From NCBI RefSeq assembly GCF_913776295.1, contig NZ_CAJYOJ010000053.1, forward strand, positions 122,591 to 186,590: a stretch of DNA of 64,000 nt. Direction: 5' to 3'. Position 1 is the first letter of the stretch, and the number at the start of each line of letters is the position of its first letter. This DNA comes from an uncultured Pedobacter sp. GTDB lineage: Bacteria; Bacteroidota; Bacteroidia; Sphingobacteriales; Sphingobacteriaceae. Below the pieces are notes generated by a model that worked only from the letters and a program-made list of their open reading frames with translations, was not told the DNA's origin and did not search any database. The position numbers and the translations under genes are program-made. Below are positions 44,289-53,532 of this stretch, piece after piece.

Positions 44289-45560
44289 ATGCTGCAAGTT
44301 AACTATATCCGCGAAAATAGAGAGAAAGTTTTAGAACGTTTAAGTGTCCGTAATTTTAAACAACCAGAACTGGTAGACGAAATCATTAGAATTGATGAAG
44401 AACGTCGTTCCACTCAAACTTCGTTGGATAGTATTTCTGCTGAAGCTAATGCAGCTGCCAAACAGATTGGCGATTTAATGCGTACGGGTAAAAAAGAAGA
44501 AGCCGAAGCCATTAAGGCCCAAACGGCTTCTCACAAAGAAAATATAAAGAGCCTGAGTGATCAATTAAATGAGTTGGAAACTGCTCAGCACAATTTGATT
44601 GTTCAACTGCCTAACTTACCTTATCACCTCGTAAAACAAGGGTCGACGGCAGAAGACAATGAAGTGGTTTTAACACATGGTGAACCTGCAAAACTACCAG
44701 CCAAGGCGTTACCACATTGGGAGCTTGCTGCAAAATACGATATTATCGATTTTGAGCTGGGTGTAAAAATTACTGGTGCTGGTTTTCCGGTTTATAAAGG
44801 AAAAGGAGCGAGATTACAGCGTGCACTGATCAATTTCTTTCTAGATCATGCTACTGCAGCCGGTTATAAAGAAATGCAGGTGCCGCATTTGGTTAATGCA
44901 GCTTCTGGTTTTGGTACCGGCCAGTTGCCGGATAAAGAAGGGCAGATGTATCATTCTACGGTTGACGATCTATATTTAATACCAACGGCCGAAGTTCCGG
45001 TAACGAATTTATACCGTGATGTCATTCTTAAAGAAGAAGATCTTCCGATTAAAAATACAGCTTATACACCTTGTTTCCGGAGAGAAGCAGGATCATATGG
45101 TGCCCATGTACGTGGTTTAAACCGTTTACACCAGTTTGATAAGGTTGAAGTGGTTCAGCTTACACATCCGGATAAATCTTACGAAACTTTGGAAGAGATG
45201 AGCCAATATGTGCAGTCTTTATTGAAAGAACTGGGATTACACTATCGCGTATTGCGTTTATGTGGTGGTGATATGGGCTTTACTTCTGCCATGACTTACG
45301 ATATGGAAGTATGGAGTGCTGCCCAGGAGCGTTGGCTGGAAGTTTCTTCTGTTTCAAACTTCGAAACCTACCAGAGTAACCGTTTGAAACTGCGTTTCAA
45401 AGGTAAAGAAGGTAAGGCGCAGCTTGCGCACTCATTAAACGGAAGTGCGTTAGCATTACCGCGTATCGTGGCTTCGATTTTAGAAAATTATCAAACTGAG
45501 AATGGAATCAAAATTCCGGAAGCTTTGGTGAAATATACCGGGTTTGATAGGATTGATTAA
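44289..45560 (+). CDS. serS: Seryl-tRNA synthetase
   Basis: 423 residues from ATG 44289; the longer frame to 44163 extends into the rsmI leader and is not real. Class II synthetase with an N-terminal coiled coil (VLERLSVRNFKQPELVDEII), then motif 2 (TPCFRREAGSYGAHVRGLNRLHQFDKVE) and motif 3 (LAHSLNGSALALPRIVASILE). A terminator follows. Confidence 0.97.
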   Translation: MLQVNYIRENREKVLERLSVRNFKQPELVDEIIRIDEERRSTQTSLDSISAEANAAAKQIGDLMRTGKKEEAEAIKAQTASHKENIKSLSDQLNELETAQHNLIVQLPNLPYHLVKQGSTAEDNEVVLTHGEPAKLPAKALPHWELAAKYDIIDFELGVKITGAGFPVYKGKGARLQRALINFFLDHATAAGYKEMQVPHLVNAASGFGTGQLPDKEGQMYHSTVDDLYLIPTAEVPVTNLYRDVILKEEDLPIKNTAYTPCFRREAGSYGAHVRGLNRLHQFDKVEVVQLTHPDKSYETLEEMSQYVQSLLKELGLHYRVLRLCGGDMGFTSAMTYDMEVWSAAQERWLEVSSVSNFETYQSNRLKLRFKGKEGKAQLAHSLNGSALALPRIVASILENYQTENGIKIPEALVKYTGFDRID

Positions 45561-45600
45561 GGTTCAATAAATCCTCATCAGCGGCGATAGTCCTAAAAAA

Positions 45601-45627
45601 AAAGCTTTGCATTGATGCAAAGCTTTT
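45601..45627. terminator. Bidirectional terminator between serS and the next leftward gene
   Basis: Perfect stem AAAGCTTTGCA / TGCAAAGCTTT with a short loop; runs of A before and T after allow both directions. Confidence 0.9.
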
Positions 45628-45659
45628 TGTTTTTTATAGGATAGATGGGTTTTTTGCGG

Positions 45660-45974
45660 TTATAAAATCAGGATCAATAATAAAATGATGATGATGATTG
45701 CACCAACTGAAAGGTAAACACCACCAGAGATTGCACGAGCCTGGCCTTTTAACTCTTTTAGCTCGCTACGCAAAGCCTTACGTTCTGCTTTTGTTAAGTT
45801 GGATTTGTCCATGTCTCTGATTTCTTCAACACGGGTTTTAATTTTTTCTAGCTTCAATGCTTGTTCTGCCGATAATTCTGTTGGGTTTTTCGCAGGTTTA
45901 TCAGCTGCCTGAGCTGAATTAAAACTAATGCCTAAAGAGAAAACCAGCACTAGCGTGTAAATGAATTTTTTCAT
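45660..45974 (-). CDS. Small exported protein with a C-terminal TM anchor
   Basis: 104 residues from ATG 45974 (frame continues upstream without support). Signal peptide ends QAAD; charged coiled middle (LEKIKTRVEEIRDMDKSNLT); C-terminal hydrophobic stretch after GGVYLSVGAIIIIILLL that should anchor it. Known as a recurring Bacteroidota small membrane protein type without assigned function. Confidence 0.75.
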   Translation of the reverse strand: MKKFIYTLVLVFSLGISFNSAQAADKPAKNPTELSAEQALKLEKIKTRVEEIRDMDKSNLTKAERKALRSELKELKGQARAISGGVYLSVGAIIIIILLLILIL

Positions 45975-46010
45975 AATCTTTAATTTTTTAGTGTTCAATG
46001 TTTAGGTAAC

Positions 46011-46046
46011 AAAAAACCCACCAAAATGTTCTTGGTAGGTTTTAAA
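46011..46046 (-). terminator. Terminator of the SIMPL-domain gene
   Basis: Minus strand AACCTACCAAGAA-CATTTTGGTGGGTT-type hairpin (loop imperfect) followed by a T6 run. Confidence 0.7.
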
Positions 46047-46072
46047 AGCATTAATTTAATTATTGAAATTTC

Positions 46073-46759
46073 TTATTTGATCTCGAAAATCGCATTTACT
46101 GTAAAATTCAGTTTAATTTTTTTAAAATCAATTTCAGGTGCGCTGGAAGCATCAGCCATTTCAGCTTTCATTGCAAAATTCCTGTAAACGGGTGGCATTA
46201 CATTGTCTCCGCCATCCTGGATCTCGATCACACTACCTAGTTTATCGCCCAGTGCCTCTACCATATATGCCGCTTTCTCTTTTGCAGCTAATAATGCTTT
46301 AACTTTCAGCTCTTTTTTTAAGCTTTCGATTTTAGAATAATCGTAACTGTCGACATTTGTATTCGCAATTCCCTTAGGATCAATCGATTCTAATATTGCG
46401 TTGAATTTGTTCAGATCGCTAACCTTTAAACGGTACTGCTTACTGGCCAGGAAATCGGGGTTTTTCTTTTTCTCAGTTTCGTAATTCCAGCTGCTTAAGT
46501 TGCTGATGGTTAAATTGTCTTTTGCAATACCTGCTTTTTGTACTGCGGCGTACAATTGTTTTTCCAATTCCGTGATGTCTACTTTTTTCTTTCCGTTTAA
46601 ATATTCTTTAAGCGAAATGCCGATGTAGATGATATCGGGGGTAACTTCTGTTTCTGAAGTTCCGCTTACGCTAATTTTTCTGCGTAAATCTACTTGTTGA
46701 GCCATTGCTGACGATAAACCCAAAAATGCAACCAGTGCTAATGCTATTAACTTTTTCAT
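46073..46759 (-). CDS. Exported SIMPL-domain (DUF541) protein
   Basis: 228 residues, signal peptide ending SAMAQ. Body matches SIMPL/DUF541: KISVSGTSETEVTPDIIYI at the start, YRLKVSDLNKFNAIL and ALLAAKEKAAYMVEALGDKLG. Homologues are periplasmic proteins linked to oxidative stress or of unknown role. Upstream 500 bases are non-coding. Confidence 0.88.
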   Translation of the reverse strand: MKKLIALALVAFLGLSSAMAQQVDLRRKISVSGTSETEVTPDIIYIGISLKEYLNGKKKVDITELEKQLYAAVQKAGIAKDNLTISNLSSWNYETEKKKNPDFLASKQYRLKVSDLNKFNAILESIDPKGIANTNVDSYDYSKIESLKKELKVKALLAAKEKAAYMVEALGDKLGSVIEIQDGGDNVMPPVYRNFAMKAEMADASSAPEIDFKKIKLNFTVNAIFEIK

Positions 46760-47271
46760 AATCCGTAGTGTTTTTTAATTGGTAATGAAGCCTGCGTAAG
46801 TTTTTTGTAATTAGCTTTTGTTGCTTATGCAGGTTTCATACCTGTTTTTCTTTGTGTGTACTGTAATGATGTAAACGATGTGCAAATTCCACACCGAAAT
46901 TTTATTTTTTTTACCTCATAAACGATTATCAGCAATTAAAGGTTACAATTTTCCCTTTTAATAATCCTATGTGATTTATTTACAGTATGATAAATTATCG
47001 CCGGCTGATGAGGAGAGATCAGATAGCATGTATTTTCGGAATGAACAATGCTTGAATAATTTGGATCTCTTATTCATTTGAAATCTAAATTCCTTAAAAA
47101 CTTACCTATGCTTTCTAAGGATCATACACAATGAAGAAAATTATGCGCAAGGTTTTATGCTTAAATAGACGGAATTATAAATGGTTATAAAACCTGGCGC
47201 AGCAGAGTTTTCTGCAAAATTTTAATCATGTTTTGCAATTGGGAGTTGCAATGAGAACTGAGCGGAGGTTG
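46760..47271. other. 512-base intergenic stretch, nothing recognised
   Basis: AT-rich gap upstream of the leftward SIMPL gene and downstream of the leftward cold-shock gene. No open frame beyond ~20 codons, no convincing terminator, tRNA or repeat arm was seen. It could hold a small RNA. Confidence 0.5.
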
Positions 47272-47724
47272 TTAAACCTTTGATACTTTAACTGCCGTTG
47301 GTCCTTTCTGGCCCATTTCTACTTCAAACGTAACCTTATCACCTTCTTTAATCTGGGTGATTAAACCGTTTGCGTGAACGAAAATACTATCTTGTGTTTC
47401 AGTGTTTTTGATAAAACCGTAGCCTTTACTGTCGTTGAAGAATGTAACTGTTCCTTTTTTAACAGGATTTTCATCAACAATGTCCTCTTGTCTTGAAATG
47501 CCGATCTGAATATCTTCTGTGTTAATAACTTTCTTTTTCTTCGGATCTGGTGGAGTAGAAGAGATGTTTCCGTTTTCATCAACGTAAGCCATCATATCTT
47601 CAAGCGTTAAGCCTTTTTTGGCATTAGCCTGACGTTCTTCTTTTTTCTCTTGTTTGTCTTTTTGTTTTTTTAATCGTTTTTTTTCGTTCTCTTTTTTACT
47701 GTATGTTGCCTGAGATTTAGCCAT
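47272..47724 (-). CDS. Cold-shock-domain protein with basic N-terminal extension
   Basis: 150 residues. C-terminal ~65 residues form a CSD: KKGTVTFFNDSKGYGFIKN (RNP1) and SIFVHANGL (RNP2). The first ~40 residues are Lys/Glu/Gln-rich (KKENEKKRLKKQKDKQEKKE), a charged helical tail, then an acidic stretch with EDMMAYVDENGNIS. CSD proteins bind single-stranded RNA or DNA. This long form is a known Bacteroidota variant. Single gene. Confidence 0.9.
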   Translation of the reverse strand: MAKSQATYSKKENEKKRLKKQKDKQEKKEERQANAKKGLTLEDMMAYVDENGNISSTPPDPKKKKVINTEDIQIGISRQEDIVDENPVKKGTVTFFNDSKGYGFIKNTETQDSIFVHANGLITQIKEGDKVTFEVEMGQKGPTAVKVSKV

Positions 47725-48023
47725 ATTTTATTTAATTGTTTTGTTTTTGAAAGGTGAGTGGAATGGAGAATTATACAAAGATAACAATACTTAAGCATAA
47801 ACACGATTTTATTCGGTGATGCTCTTGTGATTCTGATTTGCGTAACCAATCAGCTGCAAATAGAATGGATACAGGTTGACAAAGTATCACCGCTGATTTG
47901 ATGATCGGAAATTTGCTCTCAATTGCATGATAAGTGCGAACCTCGATCATCATATTTACGAACGATGAAAATTGAAATCTGGAAAATATCCTTTTTATCA
48001 GTAAAGATCTGTTATCCGAGATC

Positions 48024-48560
48024 TTAAATGCTTTTAATCCATTGATCTTTGTCTACCTGATAAACAAAATTCCATTTTAGCGGCTCTCCATAATAGGCTA
48101 TTTCTGTTTCAGCAATTTTAACTCCGCCTAATTTTTCAGTTGCTTTTTGCGAACGAAAGTTAGTCGCACCGATATGCAAAAATACTTTATCTACAAATTG
48201 AAAAGCATGATTGAACATCAATGTTTTCAAAGCCTTGTTATGTCCCTCACCCCAAAACTCACGGGCAACAAAAGTATAGCCAACTGCAACTGAGGAGTTA
48301 CCTTCATCGAAATCGTAATACCTGGAACTGCCCACAACCTTGTTGGTGTCGTTTTCGTAAGCGATAAAGGCACCTTTTGATTCTATGGCACCTTTGAAGA
48401 AATTTTCGAATACAGCTCTTTTGTAACGATCTCTGTTTGGATGTTGCTCCCAAATTAAGGGATCAGAAGCTACTGCAAAAAGTGCTTCAAAATCAGACTC
48501 TTTTAATGGAACTACCTTGATTAAATCGTTTTCTAGTGTGGGCTGTAAATCGAAACTCAT
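48024..48560 (-). CDS. GNAT family N-acetyltransferase
   Basis: 178 residues. RimJ/RimL-like layout: LIKVVPLKESDFEALFAVASDP at the start, YDFDEGNSSVAVGYTFVAREFWGEGHNKALKTLMFNHAF (acetyl-CoA loop) and LHIGATNFRSQKATEKLGGVKIAET. The acceptor, a protein N-terminus or small amine, is unknown. Downstream of kdpB on the same strand, but separated by ~500 bases of repeats, so not part of that operon. Confidence 0.88.
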   Translation of the reverse strand: MSFDLQPTLENDLIKVVPLKESDFEALFAVASDPLIWEQHPNRDRYKRAVFENFFKGAIESKGAFIAYENDTNKVVGSSRYYDFDEGNSSVAVGYTFVAREFWGEGHNKALKTLMFNHAFQFVDKVFLHIGATNFRSQKATEKLGGVKIAETEIAYYGEPLKWNFVYQVDKDQWIKSI

Positions 48561-48686
48561 TTTATTTGTAATGAAAAGGGCCGGCTTTTCAGCCAGCCGT
48601 TTGTGATTAAATTATGATGTAGACCCTTAAACAAATTACCATTGACGTTAATTTTTAATTATTTGATAATTAGTCACTTATGAAAT

Positions 48687-48836
48687 ATGTATTTCCATCC
48701 AACAAGGCCTTCGCACTGGGTTTCCGTTCTACTTAAGTCCGGCCTAACAAATTTTTCGGACTCCACCGACCAAGCCCTATTACTGGCTTTGAAAGAAAAC
48801 GGCGTAGCCCTCATGAATGCAGCTGAAAACTATTAA
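48687..48836 (+). pseudogene. Possible short ORF or gene remnant
   Basis: 49 codons beginning YFHPTRPSHWVSV and ending KENGVALMNAAENY, bounded by stops. Codon content looks protein-like, and a second frame at 48680 (KYVFPSNKAFALGFRST) is open over the same 5' part, which could reflect a frameshifted longer gene. No family identified. In the 500-base stretch between the GNAT gene and kdpB. Confidence 0.25.
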
Positions 48837-48915
48837 AACGAATGAATAAATTTTCAGCCGGCATTTTATTAATGGTTGTATATTGTTTTTTATCTGTATT
48901 AATGAGCTCGGCAAT

Positions 48916-48979
48916 GCCTCGGTTTTGTTACTTTTTGATGCCAAAAAGTAAGAGCCCTTCGGCGGCGGTGAGCCGAGGC
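48916..48979. repeat. Nested palindromic element
   Basis: Outer arms GCCTCGG (48916) and CCGAGGC (48973); inner perfect arms TTACTTTTTG and CAAAAAGTAA with a 4-base loop at 48928-48951. Non-coding. Confidence 0.75.
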
Positions 48980-49013
48980 AAGACTGTGCTGTATGGCATA
49001 AGAAATCAGTTAC

Positions 49014-49058
49014 GTCATTTATATTGATTTTATACCATAAATTATTCCTCAGAATGAC
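49014..49058. repeat. Short GTCAT...ATGAC element next to kdpB
   Basis: GTCATTTATAT at the left, CAGAATGAC at the right; ends 2 bases from the kdpB stop codon. Shares the right-end words of the dispersed family. Confidence 0.5.
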
Positions 49059-49060
49059 AT

Positions 49061-51088
49061 TTATACAAATAGGCCAACCAATAAATCAATTATTTTAATC
49101 CCTATAAATGGAGCTACCACGCCGCCAATACCATAAATAAACAGGTTTCTGCGTAATAAAGCGGTTGCGCCAATCGGTTTATAAGCCACACCTTTTAGGG
49201 CTAAAGGAATCAGGATCGGAATGATTATCGCGTTAAAAATAACAGCTGACATGATCGCTGATTCGGGCGAATGCAGCCCCATAATGTTCAGGCTTTGCAA
49301 AGCGGGAATTGATGCAATAAACAGGGCTGGAACGATTGCAAAATATTTGGCCACATCGTTCGCGATGGAAAAAGTGGTTAAAGTACCACGGGTAATTAAC
49401 AATTGTTTCCCGATTTCTACTATTTCGATCAGTTTGGTGGGGTCATTATCCAGATCGACCATGTTGCCTGCTTCTTTCGCGACTTGTGTTCCACTGTTCA
49501 TGGCTACCCCCACATCTGCCTGAGCCAGTGCAGGAGCATCATTAGTTCCATCCCCCATCATGGCTACCAGTTTACCAAGAGTTTGCTCATCTTTAATGTA
49601 ATTCATTTTATCCTCTGGCTTGGCTTCTGCTATAAAATCATCAACGCCCGCTTTCTCTGCAATGTATTTAGCCGTCAACGGGTTATCGCCAGTTACCATT
49701 ACTGTTTTTACACCCATTTTCCTTAAACGCTCAAACCGTTCGCTGATGCCGGGTTTAATAATATCCTGTAATTCAATTACGCCAAGTGCTTGTTCATTTT
49801 CAGCAACTACCAAAGGTGTTCCGCCATTGGTAGCAATGGCTTTTACGTGGTCTTCAATATCAGAAGGAAAATGATTTCCCGCTTTCTGTACCATACTTCT
49901 CATCGAATCGAAAGCGCCTTTTCTAATCCTTTTACCATCTGCCGTGTCCAGTCCGCTCGAACGGGTTTCGGCAGTAAATTTGATAAACGCAGATCCTTCT
50001 GGCGTTCCCTGGATTTTAACGCCCTGTTCGGCAGCCAGCTCGATAATTGATTTTCCTTCAGGAGTTTCATCTGCCAGAGAACTTAGTACGCAGGCATCAG
50101 TAAAAGATTTAATGTTTATGCCTGCAGTAGGATAAAAGTTAGTGGCTTTGCGATTACCAATGGTAATCGTGCCGGTTTTATCTAACAGCAGTACATCAAT
50201 ATCTCCTGCCGTTTCTACCGCTTTACCCGATTTGGTAATTACGTTTGCCCTTAAAGCCCTGTCCATACCGGCAATACCAATGGCAGATAAAAGCCCGCCG
50301 ATAGTAGTTGGGATGAGGCAAACAAAAAGCGAAATCAGCGCCGCAATGGTGATTGGCGTATTGGCATAATCGGCAAAAGGTTTCAAGGTTACACATACGA
50401 TGATGAATACCAGGGTAAAACTGGCCAGGAGAATAGTTAAAGCGATCTCATTTGGTGTTTTCTGACGTGATGCCCCTTCAACCAACGCAATCATCTTATC
50501 TAAAAAACTTTCTCCCGGAGCTGTACTCACCTGAACTTTAATTTCATCAGATAAAACCTTTGTTCCGCCGGTTACCGAAGACTTATCACCTCCCGATTCG
50601 CGGATTACAGGGGCAGACTCACCGGTTATGGCCGATTCATCAATCGTAGCAATACCTTCAATAATCTCCCCGTCAGTTGGAATTGTATCACCTGCTTCAC
50701 AGATAAATACATCTCCCTTTTTTAACTGGTTAGATGAACGGATTTCGATCCTTCCATTATCCAGAAGCACTTTTGCAGGTGTTTCTTCTCTTGTTTTACG
50801 AAGGCTGTCGGCCTGTGCCTTACCTCTTGCCTCTGCAATGGCTTCAGCGAAGTTTGCAAACAGAACGGTAAGCAATAAAACTAAAAAGATGAAGAAGTTA
50901 TATAAGGGCGCTCCTTGTCCGCTACGGCTGAAAGAGTATACCGTAACATAAGCCATGATCAGGGTTCCGATTTCAACGGTAAACATGACGGGGTTCCTTA
51001 CCATCACCCGTGGATCAAGCTTGATGAAAGATTGTTTTAGCGCGGTCTGCACCAAGGCAGGTTCGAACAATTTATTATTGGGTTTCAT
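49061..51088 (-). CDS. kdpB: Potassium-transporting P-type ATPase subunit KdpB
   Basis: 675 residues, normal. P-type ATPase hallmarks: phosphorylation motif [19 protein letters not shown] (D303), TGESAPV of the A domain, [19 protein letters not shown] and [20 protein letters not shown]. Hydrolyses ATP to power K+ uptake through KdpA. The reading frame is open to the last residue (LLVGLFV). kdpC normally follows at once, but here only repeats follow for 500 bases. Confidence 0.97.
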   Translation of the reverse strand: MKPNNKLFEPALVQTALKQSFIKLDPRVMVRNPVMFTVEIGTLIMAYVTVYSFSRSGQGAPLYNFFIFLVLLLTVLFANFAEAIAEARGKAQADSLRKTREETPAKVLLDNGRIEIRSSNQLKKGDVFICEAGDTIPTDGEIIEGIATIDESAITGESAPVIRESGGDKSSVTGGTKVLSDEIKVQVSTAPGESFLDKMIALVEGASRQKTPNEIALTILLASFTLVFIIVCVTLKPFADYANTPITIAALISLFVCLIPTTIGGLLSAIGIAGMDRALRANVITKSGKAVETAGDIDVLLLDKTGTITIGNRKATNFYPTAGINIKSFTDACVLSSLADETPEGKSIIELAAEQGVKIQGTPEGSAFIKFTAETRSSGLDTADGKRIRKGAFDSMRSMVQKAGNHFPSDIEDHVKAIATNGGTPLVVAENEQALGVIELQDIIKPGISERFERLRKMGVKTVMVTGDNPLTAKYIAEKAGVDDFIAEAKPEDKMNYIKDEQTLGKLVAMMGDGTNDAPALAQADVGVAMNSGTQVAKEAGNMVDLDNDPTKLIEIVEIGKQLLITRGTLTTFSIANDVAKYFAIVPALFIASIPALQSLNIMGLHSPESAIMSAVIFNAIIIPILIPLALKGVAYKPIGATALLRRNLFIYGIGGVVAPFIGIKIIDLLVGLFV

Positions 51089-51156
51089 TTTTTTTATTTG
51101 TTATGTGATTTCACAGATTTAATTGATTTCACAGATTATCGTGTGTTTTGTTATCC

Positions 51157-51200
51157 TGAGCTTGTCGAAGAATCTTTGATAAATCATTTCGACAGGCTCA
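51157..51200. repeat. Hairpin element between kdpA and kdpB
   Basis: TGAGCTTGTCGAA (51157) and TTCGACAGGCTCA (51188), 12 of 13 complementary. Inside the operon; may influence relative expression or stability. Confidence 0.7.
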
Positions 51201-51216
51201 ATGAGACAACTTTCAA

Positions 51217-52935
51217 TTATTTAAGCATGGTAAAGTATTCTGCCAATGGGCCTAAAGCCAGCGCAGGGAAATAAGAAAGCGCATTTAAAACGATGATCAC
51301 TGCAAAAGTCATCAGTGCAAAAGTTTTCGTATCTGTTTTCAGCGTACCTGCCGATTCCGGGATGAATTTTTTGGCTCCTAGTAATCCGGCGATAGCAACG
51401 GGACCGATAATCGGTAAAAAACGACCCAGGAAAATCACTATACCGGTAGATAGATTCCAGAATATATTGTTATCGCCCAGTCCTTCAAATCCCGAACCGT
51501 TATTGGCATTTGATGAGGTCATTTCATATAGCATCTCAGAAAATCCGTGGAAACCAGGATTATTGAGCCAGCTTTTAGGCTGAACTGCCCATGCGGCATT
51601 ACCATGGTTAGTGAAAATATAACTTGCAATTGCAGTTCCGACAAGAATCAAAAACGGACTCAATAAGGTAATAATGGCCGCAATCTTGATTTCTCTGGCT
51701 TCTACCTTATGACCAAGAAACTCCGGCGTTCTGCCCACCATCAGTCCTGAAATGAATACGGCAATAATCAGGTAAATGAAATAATTTAATAAACCAACCC
51801 CGCAACCTCCGTAAAAAGAGTTGATCATCATTCCCAGTAATTGCCACGTACCCGACATAGGCATACTGCTATCGTGCATGCTGTTTACCGATCCGGTAGA
51901 AATAATTGTTGTTACAGTTGCCCAGTAAGCGGAGGCAGCCGGACCAAAGCGCACTTCTTTACCTTCCATAGCACCTGTTGTTTGTGAAATTCCCATTTTG
52001 CCTAAGGCTGGATTCCCGCCCAATTCTGAACTTAACATAGGGAGTAACAGCATAAATAAACCGATGGTCATTACTCCAAAAATGGTCCAGGCCAATTTTT
52101 TCCTACGAATAAAATAACCAAAAGCAATTACCATGGCAATCGGAACAATTACCTGTGCAATCAGCTCAACCATATTGGTAAAATAACCTGGGTTTTCAAA
52201 AGGATGTGCTGAATTGGCTCCAAAATAACCCCCTCCATTTGTACCTAAATGTTTGATCGCAATCATTTGAGCAGCCGGTCCTCTGGAAACATTAACCGTA
52301 TCGCCCTGTACCGAAATAAATCTATCTTTTCCTTCATAACTGGCAGGTGTACCATTAAAGGTTAAGATTAAGGCCATTACAAAAGATAATGGCAATAACA
52401 AACGGGTAATGGATTTTACAAAAAATTCCCAGAAATTACCGAGATCGGTTGTAGTTTTATCCCTAAATGCTTTGAAAAGCACCACTGCAGCTGCTATACC
52501 TGTTGCCGCACTTACAAACTGAAGAAACATCAATACGTATTGTTGGGTAAGGTAACTTACGCCACTCTCGCCCGAGTAGTGCTGGAGATTACAGTTGGCA
52601 ACAAAACTGATGATCGTGTTAAAAGCAAGGTCAGGTGTCATCCCAGGATTTCTATCCGGATTGAATGGAAGCTTATCCTGAAAAATAAGTACAAAAAACC
52701 CATAAAATAACCATAAAGTATTAATGGTAAGCAGTGCTTTTAACTGCTGTTTCCAGTTCATCTGTTCTTTGATATTGATTCCGGAAAGCTTGTAAATGCC
52801 AGTTTCCAATGGCTTTAAAAAATCTGTCCAGACTTTTTCTCCTGCAAAAACCCTGGCCAGGTACTTACCCAAAGGTATGGCGATAACCAAAGTGAGCAGA
52901 AATGTGGCAATAATGCCTATTAATTCAGTATTCAT
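51217..52935 (-). CDS. kdpA: Potassium-transporting ATPase subunit KdpA
   Basis: 572 residues, normal. K+-channel-like subunit with four repeated filter regions: NTIISFVANCNLQHYSGE, LGTNGGGYFGANSAHPFENP, NSFYGGCGVGLLNY and SSNANNGSGFEGLGDN, the last two supplying selectivity-filter glycines. Many TM segments. Lies between kdpF (upstream on the strand) and kdpB. Confidence 0.97.
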   Translation of the reverse strand: MNTELIGIIATFLLTLVIAIPLGKYLARVFAGEKVWTDFLKPLETGIYKLSGINIKEQMNWKQQLKALLTINTLWLFYGFFVLIFQDKLPFNPDRNPGMTPDLAFNTIISFVANCNLQHYSGESGVSYLTQQYVLMFLQFVSAATGIAAAVVLFKAFRDKTTTDLGNFWEFFVKSITRLLLPLSFVMALILTFNGTPASYEGKDRFISVQGDTVNVSRGPAAQMIAIKHLGTNGGGYFGANSAHPFENPGYFTNMVELIAQVIVPIAMVIAFGYFIRRKKLAWTIFGVMTIGLFMLLLPMLSSELGGNPALGKMGISQTTGAMEGKEVRFGPAASAYWATVTTIISTGSVNSMHDSSMPMSGTWQLLGMMINSFYGGCGVGLLNYFIYLIIAVFISGLMVGRTPEFLGHKVEAREIKIAAIITLLSPFLILVGTAIASYIFTNHGNAAWAVQPKSWLNNPGFHGFSEMLYEMTSSNANNGSGFEGLGDNNIFWNLSTGIVIFLGRFLPIIGPVAIAGLLGAKKFIPESAGTLKTDTKTFALMTFAVIIVLNALSYFPALALGPLAEYFTMLK

Positions 52936-52974
52936 TTTTGAATTTGTTAAATGCGCTATTGAAAGTGCTAAGGA

Positions 52975-53052
52975 TTAAAATTTTTCGGGTTTGATCAGCA
53001 CGTAAATCATATAGATGAATACGGCAAGGGCGATCATAAATAATGCGATCAT
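52975..53052 (-). CDS. kdpF: KdpF-like small subunit
   Basis: 25 residues: MIALFMIALAVFIYMIYVLI then KPEKF, one TM helix ending in a basic tail as in KdpF. Position directly ahead of kdpA is decisive. KdpF stabilises the complex in E. coli. Confidence 0.85.
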   Translation of the reverse strand: MIALFMIALAVFIYMIYVLIKPEKF

Positions 53053-53056
53053 AGTT

Positions 53057-53248
53057 TTAGATTTTTTCGAACCAGTTTATCGATTTGTAAGTAGCCCAGC
53101 AGAGCAGTACCAGGATTAAAAAAAGTAATATTGTCATGATTGTAATGATTTTACAGGCCAATAGCCAACTCTTATACCATAAAAAGAGACCAGTTAAATA
53201 AACACCTGATAAACAATACCTTAAGACATGATCATTTATTTTACTCAT
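53057..53248 (-). CDS. Small membrane protein preceding kdpF
   Basis: Up to 63 residues (start 53248) with two hydrophobic segments; the true start may be the ATG at 53137, giving a 26-residue protein MTILLFLILVLLCWATYKSI ... FEKI. Stop is 4 bases from the kdpF start, so it belongs to the kdp transcript. Unknown function; perhaps a Bacteroidota-specific kdp accessory peptide. Confidence 0.5.
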   Translation of the reverse strand: MSKINDHVLRYCLSGVYLTGLFLWYKSWLLACKIITIMTILLFLILVLLCWATYKSINWFEKI

Positions 53249-53260
53249 CAGCAGACATCA

Positions 53261-53291
53261 AAAAACCCTTCCATTTTGGAAAGGTTTTTTT
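53261..53291. terminator. Hairpin in the kdp leader, attenuator-like
   Basis: Stem AACCCTTCC / GGAAAGGTT with an ATTTT loop, A-run before and T-run after, so terminator-like on both strands. On the minus strand it sits 12 bases before the first kdp-cluster start. Confidence 0.7.
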
Positions 53292-53477
53292 CATATTGGC
53301 AGCTGTAATATGTGACGCGCAATCTTAGATGGCCACCTTTTCTTTCGTTTGCAATTTGATTGCCTATCATATCACTAATAGCCCTGCAAACAAACTAGCT
53401 GCTCGTAAGCCTGTATTTTTCTTTTTGTATCAGGATAAATGGCCGGTTACGGAACTATTTCTGCGTGAGTTGTTTAA

Positions 53478-53506
53478 ATAATAATCGTTACTGTGACGAT
53501 TATTAT
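53478..53506. promoter_or_regulatory. Dyad upstream of the arabinan module
   Basis: Perfect 11-bp arms ATAATAATCGT and ACGATTATTAT with a 7-base spacer, 26 bases before the GH43 start. Candidate operator. Confidence 0.55.
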
Positions 53507-53532
53507 TTACTTTAGAAAAAATTTTAATAAAT

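Noticed and set aside
47101..47190. 19-codon ATG frame in the gap before the cold-shock gene
   Set aside because: Too short and without supporting signals.
48842..49027. 61-codon open frame near kdpB
   Set aside because: Mostly lies over the nested palindrome; only the hydrophobic start looks protein-like.
53329..53481. 50-codon frame upstream of the GH43 gene
   Set aside because: No start signal, and the 3' end runs into the operator dyad; likely chance.
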